Shown: piece by piece, positions 52,677-61,353 of the stretch | Numbering within the stretch: the stretch's first letter is position 1 | How the letters are laid out: each line of letters begins with the position of its first letter | From: Bacteroidia bacterium | GTDB lineage: Bacteria > Bacteroidota > Bacteroidia > J057 | NCBI GenBank assembly: GCA_022760475.1 | Contig: JALEFZ010000021.1 | Coordinates: 62,001 to 126,000 of the forward strand | Length of the DNA: 64,000 bases | Direction of reading: 5' to 3' | Program-made: the position numbers and the translations under genes | The notes under the pieces: generated by a model | Told to the model about the DNA's origin: nothing | Seen by the model: the letters and a program-made list of their open reading frames with translations, nothing else | Databases searched by the model: none

Positions 52677-54020
52677 TTACTTTTTAATGTTGAGGTAGGA
52701 AAGAATTTCGTCATAAAGGCCTCCTTCGTTGGCGAAGAGTGCATAGTTTTTGGCCGTGCTGAACCATTCCTTGGTAGAAGGCCTTGTCTTTTTTATGGCT
52801 TTCAGGAGGTCATCGGTTTCAATGGGTTGTGGCATACCTTTTTTCATCGCCTCTTCCAACTTGCCTTCTATCGCCCTGTCAACCACTGCCATTAGGTCTG
52901 CACCTGAAAAGTCAGCTGTCTTCTTTACCAACTTGTCATAGTTGATGTTTTTGGTGGGCTTTTCTTTCAAGTGAATTTTAAGAATGGCTTCTCTGGCAGC
53001 TTCATCAGGTGGGGGAACAAAAATTATCCTGTCAAATCTTCCTGGTCTTCTGAATGCTGGGTCAAGGTGCCAGGGGGCATTGGTCGCAGCAAGGATCAAT
53101 AGACCCTCATTGTCCGAACTCACCCCATCCATTTCAGATAGAAATTGGTTGATAGTTTTTCGACTGGCCGAATGGCGCATGTCATTTCGATTGGCCCCCA
53201 GGGCGTCAACTTCATCAAAAAATAAAACCGAAGGCTTCATTTTTCTGCCTTTTTCAAAAATGGCATGAAGGTTACGCTCACTTTGTCCTACATACATGTC
53301 CAGGATATCCGAGATGCCGATATTGATAAAGTTGGACTTTACCTCACCTGCCGTTGCCCTTGCCAGTAGGGTTTTCCCACAGCCTGGAGGGCCGTAAAGC
53401 AGGATTCCTCCGCCAATCTTTTTCCCATAGGCTTTATAGATTTCGGGATGCTCAAGGGGGTGAATGATCTTCATTTTGACCTCCTCCTTCACCGCATCCA
53501 TTCCTCCAACTTGTTCAAAGCCAATTTTTGGTCGTTCAATGTCCAGATATTTATCCTCCTGCCCTATTTCAGTGGACGAGCCCCCTAGTTTGAGTTTTTC
53601 CGGTTCCTGTGGCCCTTCAGTTGCTGCTTGCAGATTGATCTCGGCTTCCAGGAAGCTATCCTTCAACGAAGGATCAATGATGACTGCCTTCTCATAGGCG
53701 ATCTGTGCATCCTGTGCCTGATCTGATGCCATTAATAATTTTGCATAAATCAACCAGGCCAATGCGGGGGCAGTAGGTGAGGAGGTCATTTCTTCAATCA
53801 GAACAAGACCTAGTGAGAGTTTATTTAATTCCAAAAATGCCTCAGCCAACAATATTTTTAACTCAGAATCTTCCGGGGCAATTTTAAGGCTTTCCTTGAT
53901 TTCTATTTCTGCCTCATTATACTTCCCTGCTTCCAACAGAGCCTTGTTATATAGCTTTCTCAGGTAAATGTTGTCCGGAGATTGTGCTACCGCCGCTCTT
54001 AATTGGTCCAAATCTTTCAT
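52677..54020 (-). CDS. AAA+ ATPase with N-terminal TPR domain (CDC48/Vps4-like single ring)
   Basis: 447 residues. The N-terminal 130 are TPR-like helices (residues 1-125). A linker with IERPKIGFEQVGGMDAVKEE leads into one AAA domain: Walker A ILLYGPPGCGKTLLARA (about 205-221), Walker B VLFFDEVDALG (about 265-275), the second region of homology with ATNAPWHLDPAFRRPGRFDR (arginine fingers). The C-terminal helices end in a TRPSTKEWFSTAKNYALFAN element like the meiotic-clade Vps4/FIGL tail. A protein-remodelling ATPase; the fused TPR likely selects substrates. Partner: the TPR membrane protein 3 bases downstream. Confidence 0.88.
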   Translation of the reverse strand: MKDLDQLRAAVAQSPDNIYLRKLYNKALLEAGKYNEAEIEIKESLKIAPEDSELKILLAEAFLELNKLSLGLVLIEEMTSSPTAPALAWLIYAKLLMASDQAQDAQIAYEKAVIIDPSLKDSFLEAEINLQAATEGPQEPEKLKLGGSSTEIGQEDKYLDIERPKIGFEQVGGMDAVKEEVKMKIIHPLEHPEIYKAYGKKIGGGILLYGPPGCGKTLLARATAGEVKSNFINIGISDILDMYVGQSERNLHAIFEKGRKMKPSVLFFDEVDALGANRNDMRHSASRKTINQFLSEMDGVSSDNEGLLILAATNAPWHLDPAFRRPGRFDRIIFVPPPDEAAREAILKIHLKEKPTKNINYDKLVKKTADFSGADLMAVVDRAIEGKLEEAMKKGMPQPIETDDLLKAIKKTRPSTKEWFSTAKNYALFANEGGLYDEILSYLNIKK

Positions 54021-54086
54021 ATAGAATTTTTGTCTTTATTGCTTATACCTCATGACGAGAATCAGGGTTGATTTATTTGAGCACTT

Positions 54087-55541
54087 TTATTTTTCGTACA
54101 ATTCCTTACCTGCTTCAAAGTATTTATCACCTTCCACCCAAAAAGGAGTCTTTGAATCGTTGGCAATGTATCTTCCCGAAAGAACATAGGAAAGGAAAAA
54201 TTTATACAAGTACTCGTAGTCAAGATTGTCCGCCTGATCACTGCGCTGGTGGTAGAATCTGTTGATTTCCTTGTCAAAAGCGGTAAAACCCAGGCTGTAT
54301 GTAGGTGCAGGGATGCCTTTTGCAGCAAAACTCACATTGTCTGACCTGTCAAAGAGGTTTTGCTCGGGCGCTGGGTCATCTATCGCCCTCAAGCCAGCCA
54401 TCTTTGCAGCATCTATGATGTTCCTGGCAGCAGTGGTTCGGTTCAAGCCAATGATGGTAGCCAAAGTTTTGTCATTGTATCCTCCATTGTCGCTGTTGAA
54501 GCAAAAAACCATTTTATCAAGGGGAAGGAGCGGATGCTCCACATAGTATTGGGAACCCAACAAACCCTTTTCTTCACCTGTAAACAGGATGAATAATGCA
54601 GATCTTTTGGTTGGAAATTTGGCCAGGTTTTCAGCCATGCTCAATACAGTAACTGTTCCCACAGCATTGTCTCTTGCTCCATTGAAAACCGAGTCCTGGC
54701 TCTTGTCAGGCTTGCCGGTTCCTACGTGGTCATAATGTGCGGAATAAATGATAAATTCCTTTTTCAAAACAGAATCAGTCCCTTCTACCATGCCCACGAT
54801 ATTTTGGGATGTCAGTTTTTCGTTTGTTATTCCTTCAAGTTTAAGGGAGGCTTCGGCTGCCCCTTCTACTTTTTCAAGATCAATGTCTGAGGATGGAACC
54901 CATACATGTGGAAAGTCTACAAGCTCACCTATGCTTGTTTTTTTGCGATTGAAGTAAAAAGAAAGGGATCTCCAAGCACGTTCAGGAGCACTACTTACTT
55001 CAATTAGTCCAAATGCTCCAAACTCCATGGCTAGTTTACGTTTCGTTGATGCAATACCTATGGCACTTTGTAGGTTGTCTTCCTCTTCTGCCCCTGCCCT
55101 TACCACAACCCATTTATCCTTAACATCTTTGCCCTCATAATCCTGTGCAAGTCCATGGTTTAAGTAAATGAGTGGAGCCGATTTACTTACATCAGCGCCC
55201 TTCAGCCAAATCAAGGAAGGAGTCGATTGTTCTCCCAGTTTAAACTCCATGCTAGTTGGAGGGCTTAATTTGTTTACCGGGATGCTTTGATAATAAGGCT
55301 TATCTGTCCCTGGAACATCCTTTACACCGTACTTTCGTAGTTGATTGGCTAGGTATAGGGCTGCAACATTTCCTTCATGACTGCCGGTTTCTCTTCCTTT
55401 CAATTCATCGGAAGCAAGGAAATACATATGTGCCTTGATGATGTCTTTGGAAACGGTAGATTGAACCATTTCCCAATCATTTTGGGCAATCAATCCCAGC
55501 GCACTACCAAGGATTATTAAAAGAGTAAAGTAGCGTTTCAT
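54087..55541 (-). CDS. Exported M28-family zinc aminopeptidase
   Basis: 484 residues. Signal peptide about 1-19 (SALGLIAQ). N-terminal part with a protease-associated (PA) insert (about 80-250). The catalytic domain has co-catalytic zinc ligands: His in YSAHYDHVG, bridging Asp in FNGARDNAVGT, catalytic Glu and metal Glu in LFTGEEKGLLGSQ, Asp in CFNSDNGGYND, and a late His in RFYHQRSDQADN. All are present, so the enzyme should be active in the periplasm or outside the cell, trimming peptides from the N-terminus. Single gene, 71 bases from the S8 peptidase on the same strand. No T9SS tail. Confidence 0.92.
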   Translation of the reverse strand: MKRYFTLLIILGSALGLIAQNDWEMVQSTVSKDIIKAHMYFLASDELKGRETGSHEGNVAALYLANQLRKYGVKDVPGTDKPYYQSIPVNKLSPPTSMEFKLGEQSTPSLIWLKGADVSKSAPLIYLNHGLAQDYEGKDVKDKWVVVRAGAEEEDNLQSAIGIASTKRKLAMEFGAFGLIEVSSAPERAWRSLSFYFNRKKTSIGELVDFPHVWVPSSDIDLEKVEGAAEASLKLEGITNEKLTSQNIVGMVEGTDSVLKKEFIIYSAHYDHVGTGKPDKSQDSVFNGARDNAVGTVTVLSMAENLAKFPTKRSALFILFTGEEKGLLGSQYYVEHPLLPLDKMVFCFNSDNGGYNDKTLATIIGLNRTTAARNIIDAAKMAGLRAIDDPAPEQNLFDRSDNVSFAAKGIPAPTYSLGFTAFDKEINRFYHQRSDQADNLDYEYLYKFFLSYVLSGRYIANDSKTPFWVEGDKYFEAGKELYEK

Positions 55542-55612
55542 AGAAAAAGATTAGAAAGTTCCAATCTAACCATGTTTTCCCACAATTTAAAGAACCATAT
55601 CCGCTTTAGGCC

Positions 55613-58177
55613 CTAGTCAGGCAACTGGATTTTTCCAAGAAATTGAGGCTTGCTAGCCTGAAAAATTAAATAGTATAGACCTCCAGGTATTTCGTCCAAT
55701 TCAAGGGACTCACGTTCCCCAAATACCTGCCATTTCTGTATTTCCCTGCCATTTACATCAAGCAGGACTATGAAACTTTCCTCATCAGGTGGATCCAGCG
55801 AAAAAATATTTAATACCTTGTTTTCTCCGAGGGGATTTGGAAAGACCAGGAACCTATCTGGGGGGATAAAAAACTCCAGAGCCAATTCGGAGAGGATAGA
55901 ATCTCCGTTGTTTCTGATTATTGTTACCTGATAATTGTTGAGGCCGATTGAAGGATTTTGATCCAAAAGGCTTAGGCTGTCTGTCGTGGGAATGTCATTG
56001 AAAATATTTTCGGGTTTTGGATTTGTTCGGTCAATGCTAATTCGGTCAATGCCTGATATTGTTCCCAACTTAAGTGCCAGCCTTATGCCATCTTCTTTGG
56101 GTTCAGCAAAGAAGCTATTGATGTAGCAACTACTTGCTTGCCTGCTGATATCCACCATGTTGCCCTTTATGAATTTTTCTCCATCAGAAAGGGTATAAGA
56201 AAGAGAAAGCAAGTCTTGTTCAAGCTGGTTTTGATTCAGGCTTAGGCTGCTATCAACTCCCTGGTAGATGATCCCAAGGCTATCCCCTTGAAGGGTAGAA
56301 ATTGTATAAGAGTTAACCCCGACTGAGGAAGGCCATGTCAGGAAAATTTCATCATCGCATTGATAAGCAATATTCGCCTGGATAGGCCTTGCCAAATAGA
56401 ATGATGGTGAAATAAACTCCTGCTTATCGAGTTCCATTTTTAGAATTGCCTTTTTCATGAGCTTAGGAGGTGTCCAACGGAAGCAAGACTTGTCCAATTC
56501 AATGGCATCGCTGATTTCGATCCAAGTAGAACCTCCATCTATGCTATATGAAAGGCTAGCATTTTCTGCCTGCTGGGTACTTTTCCATCTGACATAGCTG
56601 AACGATTCATTGTCAAATGGAAGCTGTACATCCTGGACAGGAAAATGCCATGCAAAATAATTCTTTGGGGTAAAGCTATAAGCAAAGGAGAAACTTTGGT
56701 CACCCTGAGTCAGCTTGTGAGCTTTGATTACAACTTTGTATTTCCCAGAAACCGGGTTTTGCAGGCTGATTTGCTCTACGTTGTTGAGGTGATCCTCGCC
56801 TTTTGTAGCGGCTTTCTGTAACTCATCTTTATTGGGGATGCTGGATAGAATCCAGGGCAATTGCTTTTCTCCTGAAGGAGTCAGCAGGTAGAGATCCAGG
56901 TCATTGACCAGGGCTTTGCTACTCAGGATATTTGCAGCGGGATCTGTCCATGTTATACTTAGCTTTAACTCAGATATATCCTCTGTTACATCAACTTCCA
57001 GGATAATGCTATCCCCCTGAGAAAGTTTCTCCTCCATAAATTGCCCTTGTTCCAGGATTTTGAAACTTTTGTATGGATCTAACATACCAAATCCTGCGTC
57101 GTAAGAAGGGCCCGGACTTCCAATATCCTCACAGGCAGTGAGAAGCAGACATTTTAGAAGGGAGGCTGAGGGCAGGCTATCATGTTCCAACAGGTATGCT
57201 TGCTGCAGCAGAATAGCAGTACCCGAGACTGTAGCTGCTGCATTAGAGGTTCCCTCCAAAGAATATGCAGAAAGCTCCGGTTTAATCCTCCCATCATAGG
57301 CTGGACCTCTGGAGGAGAAAAACATGGCTTGGTTAAGGGTATCCAGCGCCCCTACGGTGAGTATGTTCTTGGCATACTTAAAATTGCCTGTCAAATTTGA
57401 AAAGCCTTTAACTCCCTTGTAGGGGCCAGTGCTATCCATGGCTGTTCCAAGGTTTCCGGCAGAGAAGATGTGTATCAGTTTGGGGTTCCGGATGGCACTT
57501 TCATCAAAACTCCTGGCAAGGGTTCCATAAAAGCCTTCGGGTTCAGTTCCGTAAGAGTGATTTTGTACCCAACTCTGCTGGTTTTTGTAAATACTATCTG
57601 GATCGGGTAGGGGAGGGGTAAAGCTGTTGGAAAATAGCACACTTTGAGGAGCCACACCTTCTCCCTGGACTGAGGATAGTCCCTTCCCCCCTACTATTGT
57701 CGCCATATCTGTTGCATGTGATTCAATCATTGAGGAAGAATTTGTCCCCCAATAAGTATTTTGGAGTAGGTCAATATCTGTGGTATCAAAGCTATTTTCC
57801 TTGATCGAGGCAAAGATTAAGTTTCCTTCCAGGAATGGATACTCATTTTTTAGGAGAGGTAAAGTGGTATTTCCGAGATTCAAATCCCTGACAATTGATT
57901 CAGTTTTTGGACTAAGGGATTCTTGATGGTATTCGCTAATAAACCTTGACAGCGAGGGAGTTTTGGTGATATCTGGATCGGATATTTTTATCGAAATATA
58001 TTTCTGAATTTGTTTTATGTCCTTGATTTCCTCAATAATTGACAAATTATGGAGGAGAGAATCTACTTGCTCTGACTTGATAAGGAAGATGCGTTCCGTC
58101 TTGCTTTGTCCCCTCATTAAGGGGTTTAGGATTGAGGTTAATAATACAAAAATGTATAATTCTTTTGGACGTTTCAT
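55613..58177 (-). CDS. S8 subtilisin-family protease with T9SS sorting tail
   Basis: The ATG at 58177 gives 854 residues with a signal peptide (MKRPKELYIFVLLTSILNP); an ORF start 72 bases upstream adds an extra hydrophobic stretch and is unlikely. S8 catalytic residues: Asp in IKENSFDTTDIDLL, His in SHATDMATIVGGKG, Ser in LEGTSNAAATVSGTA; an oxyanion Asn probably in FSAGNLGTAM. Downstream are beta-sandwich domains (about 400-760, including a P-domain-like segment with LKLSITWTDP) and a sorting-type C-terminus (FVFPNPLGENKVLNIFS to the end) for T9SS. Secreted or surface protease; substrate unknown. Confidence 0.9.
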   Translation of the reverse strand: MKRPKELYIFVLLTSILNPLMRGQSKTERIFLIKSEQVDSLLHNLSIIEEIKDIKQIQKYISIKISDPDITKTPSLSRFISEYHQESLSPKTESIVRDLNLGNTTLPLLKNEYPFLEGNLIFASIKENSFDTTDIDLLQNTYWGTNSSSMIESHATDMATIVGGKGLSSVQGEGVAPQSVLFSNSFTPPLPDPDSIYKNQQSWVQNHSYGTEPEGFYGTLARSFDESAIRNPKLIHIFSAGNLGTAMDSTGPYKGVKGFSNLTGNFKYAKNILTVGALDTLNQAMFFSSRGPAYDGRIKPELSAYSLEGTSNAAATVSGTAILLQQAYLLEHDSLPSASLLKCLLLTACEDIGSPGPSYDAGFGMLDPYKSFKILEQGQFMEEKLSQGDSIILEVDVTEDISELKLSITWTDPAANILSSKALVNDLDLYLLTPSGEKQLPWILSSIPNKDELQKAATKGEDHLNNVEQISLQNPVSGKYKVVIKAHKLTQGDQSFSFAYSFTPKNYFAWHFPVQDVQLPFDNESFSYVRWKSTQQAENASLSYSIDGGSTWIEISDAIELDKSCFRWTPPKLMKKAILKMELDKQEFISPSFYLARPIQANIAYQCDDEIFLTWPSSVGVNSYTISTLQGDSLGIIYQGVDSSLSLNQNQLEQDLLSLSYTLSDGEKFIKGNMVDISRQASSCYINSFFAEPKEDGIRLALKLGTISGIDRISIDRTNPKPENIFNDIPTTDSLSLLDQNPSIGLNNYQVTIIRNNGDSILSELALEFFIPPDRFLVFPNPLGENKVLNIFSLDPPDEESFIVLLDVNGREIQKWQVFGERESLELDEIPGGLYYLIFQASKPQFLGKIQLPD

Positions 58178-58787
58178 TAGAAAGTTATATAATTGAGATG
58201 CAAGTAAGGCTGTCAATATAGGATTAAGTATATTGAAAAAAATCAACAATTACGAATCCTACACTTGTCATTTGAGTTGTGAAACTCCCTTGATGAAGCA
58301 GTGGCTCATTTGCTTGCAATGAGCTGAATTATAGATATTTGTGCTTTTTTTGCCTGTATGTATCCCTAAATTGGCATTTAGGATTTATTCATGATTAGTA
58401 CACATATTTCTATTGAAGCAATCATTTTTGGGGGTATTACTTTGTATTTCACAATAATTATTTGGTTGTTTGTAATAGAAGTAAATATCAGGGAGGCAGC
58501 ATATTTTCATTCCAGCAAATCCTGATGACTTTATAAAGAAATGATGCTAGGTGTTTTGTTTTATACTACACTTTAGTATTTAGAATTTGGAGATGGGGTT
58601 GGCCAATTCGTTTTTGGAATTGGGGGGGACCACTCCGTCTCCCGCTTTTTTTCTGCCTCATTGTCTTTAATCAAGAGCATTGCTACTCAAAAGTTATATC
58701 ATCTACTTAAAAATTTGACCCCTTTGGGGTTTACGTTCTTTACAGAATTTAATCTTACTAATTACACACTACTTTAAATTCTACATT
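58178..58787. other. AT-rich intergenic region before the M57 protease
   Basis: About 610 bases with no gene. Contents: a terminator-like hairpin at 58623-58653, listed separately, which has no upstream + strand gene; and a small stem ACCCC-TTT-GGGGT at 58718-58730, about 60 bases before the protease ATG. The rest shows no repeat or ORF of note. Confidence 0.5.
58623..58653 (+). terminator. Orphan terminator-like hairpin
   Basis: A 7-bp GC-rich stem (GGGGGAC with GTCTCCC, one G-T pair, loop CACTCC) is followed two bases later by a run of T (about 58644-58651). No coding gene precedes it on the + strand, so it may end an untranslated RNA initiated in 58250-58600. Confidence 0.4.
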
Positions 58788-59642
58788 ATGATCAAACTTG
58801 GCAATTTGCTCAAGGCAGGCGTCCTATTGACCCTGTTCTCCTTCCTTTTTGTGTCATGTACTGAGCAATCGGTAGTACCACAAAAAGAAGATGGGATTTC
58901 AAATGAAATCAAAGCAAACTTCGAAGCGCTGGGTTTTGACATCTCCGACATTGAAATGGTACCTGCAGGTGATCCCATCAAGGGCGAAATCACTGGTAGC
59001 GAATACCTACTTGAGGGAGATATCAGAATAAGCGAGTCTTTGATGGAAGAAATGCTAGCAAGCCCAATCAAGCACAAAGGTGCAGTGGGTGAGCAGTACA
59101 GAACCAACAACCTGGTCACTGGGCTTCCAAGAACCATCGAAGTAATCGGTTACACAGGTGGCAGTTTTGCTTTATCCAGTAGAATGAGAACAGCTCTCCA
59201 GTGGGCAGTCAACAATTACAATGCCCTTAACACCGGATTGACATTTACCCTGACCTTTGGTACCAATTACCAACCCAGAGACATTGTAGTCTACCGTGTA
59301 AGCGGTGGAGGAGGTGGATCAGCAGGATTCCCTTCAGGTGGTAATCCCTACAAGTTCGTAGCCATTCAGTCCGGAACAGATCAGTTCGGTACCAATGTGG
59401 TAGAACATGTTATCACCCATGAGATCGGCCATTGTCTTGGTCTTCGCCACACTGACTATTTCAACCGTTCACTTTCTTGTGGATCAGGTGGAAACGAAGG
59501 TTCTGCAGGAGTAGGAGCCGTTTACATTCCAGGAACTCCATCCGGATTTGATGCAAACTCGGTAATGCTTGCTTGCTTCAGTTCAAACGAAGACGGAGAG
59601 TTCGGACCATTTGACAGAGTAGCGCTGGAGTTTCTTTACTAA
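58788..59642 (+). CDS. M57-family metalloprotease lipoprotein
   Basis: 284 residues. Lipoprotein signal ending LFSFLFVSCTEQ, with lipidated Cys at about 25. The catalytic site VITHEIGHCLGLRHTDYF (HExxHxxGxxH, about 209-226) contains the HEIGH motif that names the M57 'dual-action HEIGH' family and supplies three zinc ligands and the catalytic Glu. The upstream segment (GGSFALSSRMRTALQWAVNN and NYQPRDIVVYR) matches the family's first half. Two later Cys (LSCG and MLACFS) may form a disulfide. Acts at the outer membrane or surface. Monocistronic, with a strong terminator. Confidence 0.9.
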   Translation: MIKLGNLLKAGVLLTLFSFLFVSCTEQSVVPQKEDGISNEIKANFEALGFDISDIEMVPAGDPIKGEITGSEYLLEGDIRISESLMEEMLASPIKHKGAVGEQYRTNNLVTGLPRTIEVIGYTGGSFALSSRMRTALQWAVNNYNALNTGLTFTLTFGTNYQPRDIVVYRVSGGGGGSAGFPSGGNPYKFVAIQSGTDQFGTNVVEHVITHEIGHCLGLRHTDYFNRSLSCGSGGNEGSAGVGAVYIPGTPSGFDANSVMLACFSSNEDGEFGPFDRVALEFLY

Positions 59643-59693
59643 AACTGAAACTATCTAAGGATTTAGGGAAGTACTGGCTCGTACGACCCAATA

Positions 59694-59724
59694 GGCTCGG
59701 GCTCCGGCTCGGGCCTTATTTTTT
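59694..59724 (+). terminator. Intrinsic terminator of the M57 gene
   Basis: The 9-bp stem GGCTCGGGC (59694-59702) / GCTCGGGCC (59707-59715), with two G-T pairs and loop TCCG, is followed by TTATTTTTT. Confidence 0.75.
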
Positions 59725-59778
59725 CTCAAAACAACCATTTGGGTAAGAATTGCCTCTAAGGGTTAAACACATAACCCT

Positions 59779-60234
59779 ATGAAATACCTAAGCTCCCTTT
59801 TACTATTTACTAGCATTCATTTCGCGTATTGCCAAGACTTCGATCATAAGGCCGTTTTGATGGCTGCTTTGAAAACTCCAGGACTTAAAATACATATGCC
59901 AAGGAATGCTTCCAACCAAATTTGTCTAGAAACAATATATACCAATGGGCAAATTCCTGGAAATCAATACCTTGAATTTGAAAGAAAAGAGATTGGATTA
60001 CTCTCTGATGCCCAACCCGAAGAGCTCTCCATTTGCCAGGCCATCCTGAAAAAATTTAGAATGAGTAAAAAAAAGGCCAAAGTTCAACTCATCATTGGTA
60101 CAGAGATCGAACTAAAAATGGTTATCCAAAAAGTGGGAGAAAACTGGTATACCAAATGGCTGTATACCAAAAAGTTTATACCTGTGGAGGGAGAAGTCGA
60201 AGTGGAGAGGACTGTTGAACGCTATTCGTTTTAA
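59779..60234 (+). CDS. Small exported protein, unknown function
   Basis: 151 residues with a signal peptide (MKYLSSLLLFTSIHFAYCQ). The mature part has two Cys (ICLETIYTN and LSICQAILK), a basic middle (KKFRMSKKKAKVQLIIGTEI) and an acidic/aromatic end (EGEVEVERTVERYSF). Compact alpha/beta; no family recognised. Convergent with the DUF gene at 60282 and separated by a hairpin. Not obviously linked to the M57 gene, which ends with its own terminator. Confidence 0.55.
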   Translation: MKYLSSLLLFTSIHFAYCQDFDHKAVLMAALKTPGLKIHMPRNASNQICLETIYTNGQIPGNQYLEFERKEIGLLSDAQPEELSICQAILKKFRMSKKKAKVQLIIGTEIELKMVIQKVGENWYTKWLYTKKFIPVEGEVEVERTVERYSF

Positions 60235-60262
60235 ATAAAAAAAGGGAGCATTAAGCTCCCTT
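60234..60262. terminator. Terminator between convergent genes, best for the minus strand
   Basis: AAGGGAGC (60242-60249) pairs with GCTCCCTT (60255-60262), loop ATTAA. On the minus strand the stem is followed by a long T-run (complement of AAAAAAA at about 60235-60243), making it a textbook terminator for the 60282-61293 genes. Confidence 0.8.
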
Positions 60263-60281
60263 ACCTGATATCTTATGGGTT

Positions 60282-60764
60282 TTATTCGTCTTCATCGTCA
60301 AATTCCATTGGAACATCAGAAGTTGCAATGGTAAATACAATGGAAATATCATTTTCAACGCCTTTTTCAAATAGGTGAAAAACAAAGTTAGCTGTACCTG
60401 CTTTAAGTTTTTCTGTACTGTTGATCCCGATTTCCACCCTTTTTTCTGCTCCAGCAGGAATATCGCCAACCTCTACCTTTTTAAAACCGTCAAATCCTTC
60501 TATGCCATTAAGCTCTTCAGGAGCAATCATGACTTCTTTAGCCGGGTATTTAGAGGTGTTTTTTATGGTAAAAACAGCTACACTGCTTTCATCTGGTTCA
60601 AGGAGGCGGTTTTCATTTTCATCCATAAAGGAGATGGTATCAACCAATGCCAGGGTGGGAAAACCAAAGTGTAATTTTATGCTATCACTCTCGGCCTTGA
60701 ATGTTTGGGCATGCAATTGGCCAAAAAGTCCAACGAGCAACAGGATGAATAGACTGTTTCTCAT
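60282..60764 (-). CDS. Exported CARDB/DUF11-like beta-sandwich protein
   Basis: 160 residues. Signal peptide 1-19 (ending QLHAQ). The mature protein is a single Ig-like sandwich: NRLLEPDESSVAVFTIKNTS, then VGDIPAGAEKRVEIGI and NFVFHLFEKGVENDISIVFT, the N-x-G/ASA-xxxTI-N-S logic of CARDB domains. Acidic C-terminus (VPMEFDDEDE). It starts one base after the stop of the T9SS-tail protein, in the operon leading from the S74 protein. Probably a surface or periplasmic partner. Confidence 0.7.
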   Translation of the reverse strand: MRNSLFILLLVGLFGQLHAQTFKAESDSIKLHFGFPTLALVDTISFMDENENRLLEPDESSVAVFTIKNTSKYPAKEVMIAPEELNGIEGFDGFKKVEVGDIPAGAEKRVEIGINSTEKLKAGTANFVFHLFEKGVENDISIVFTIATSDVPMEFDDEDE

Positions 60765-60765
60765 G

Positions 60766-61293
60766 TTAATGTATTTTTCTGATTTTGAATGATTGCATTT
60801 CGTTGCTTTTTCTGTCCATCAGCTTCAAGTTATAGAAGGCAGCTGGAAGTTTGCTAAGGTCAAATTGTATCCTTTTGCTTCCGTTTAAGATAAAAGATTC
60901 TGCTGGGATATTGGTCTTTTTTCCTGCCATATCAAAAATTTCAATGGAAAGAAAAACAGATTCTTCTGTTTTCAGCTCTACCCATAAATTGTCTTTGGTA
61001 GGGTTTGGAAAGATTTTATAGGCTAATTCAATTCCCTTTGGTTTTTCTACAGAAACATTCAAGCTATCCAATGGTTGCTGAAAGCCTTGTCTCAAAACAG
61101 TCCTTCCATTGATACCAAAAGCAGTTTCAATAACAATCTCACCTATGGTATAATCCATCTGTACACCACCTTCACTTCGGAAATTTCCTGCTGAATTGAT
61201 CAGAAAACGGGCAACCGTATCTTGCTGAGCCATTCCCTCATGGGAAACAGCCAACAGCAAAGCCAGTATGGATATTCTGTATAGTAAATTCAT
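60766..61293 (-). CDS. Small T9SS-secreted protein, tail-fibre-associated type
   Basis: 175 residues: signal peptide 1-22 (SHEGMAQ), a short domain (23-75) with LINSAGNFRSEGGVQMDYTIGE and LRQGFQQP (the 'SAGG..G...S.T.GE....QGFQQP' pattern), and a T9SS type A sorting domain from IFPNPTKDNLWVEL to the end (QSFKIRKIH). This short architecture commonly lies beside S74 tail-fibre-type surface proteins in Bacteroidota (from memory). Same strand as the S74 gene, 60 bases apart. Role: unknown surface component. Confidence 0.8.
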   Translation of the reverse strand: MNLLYRISILALLLAVSHEGMAQQDTVARFLINSAGNFRSEGGVQMDYTIGEIVIETAFGINGRTVLRQGFQQPLDSLNVSVEKPKGIELAYKIFPNPTKDNLWVELKTEESVFLSIEIFDMAGKKTNIPAESFILNGSKRIQFDLSKLPAAFYNLKLMDRKSNEMQSFKIRKIH

Positions 61294-61353
61294 TGCTTTG
61301 GATAATTAAAGGAGGCTGCTGAACAATCCAACAACCTCCTGAATGATACCTTC

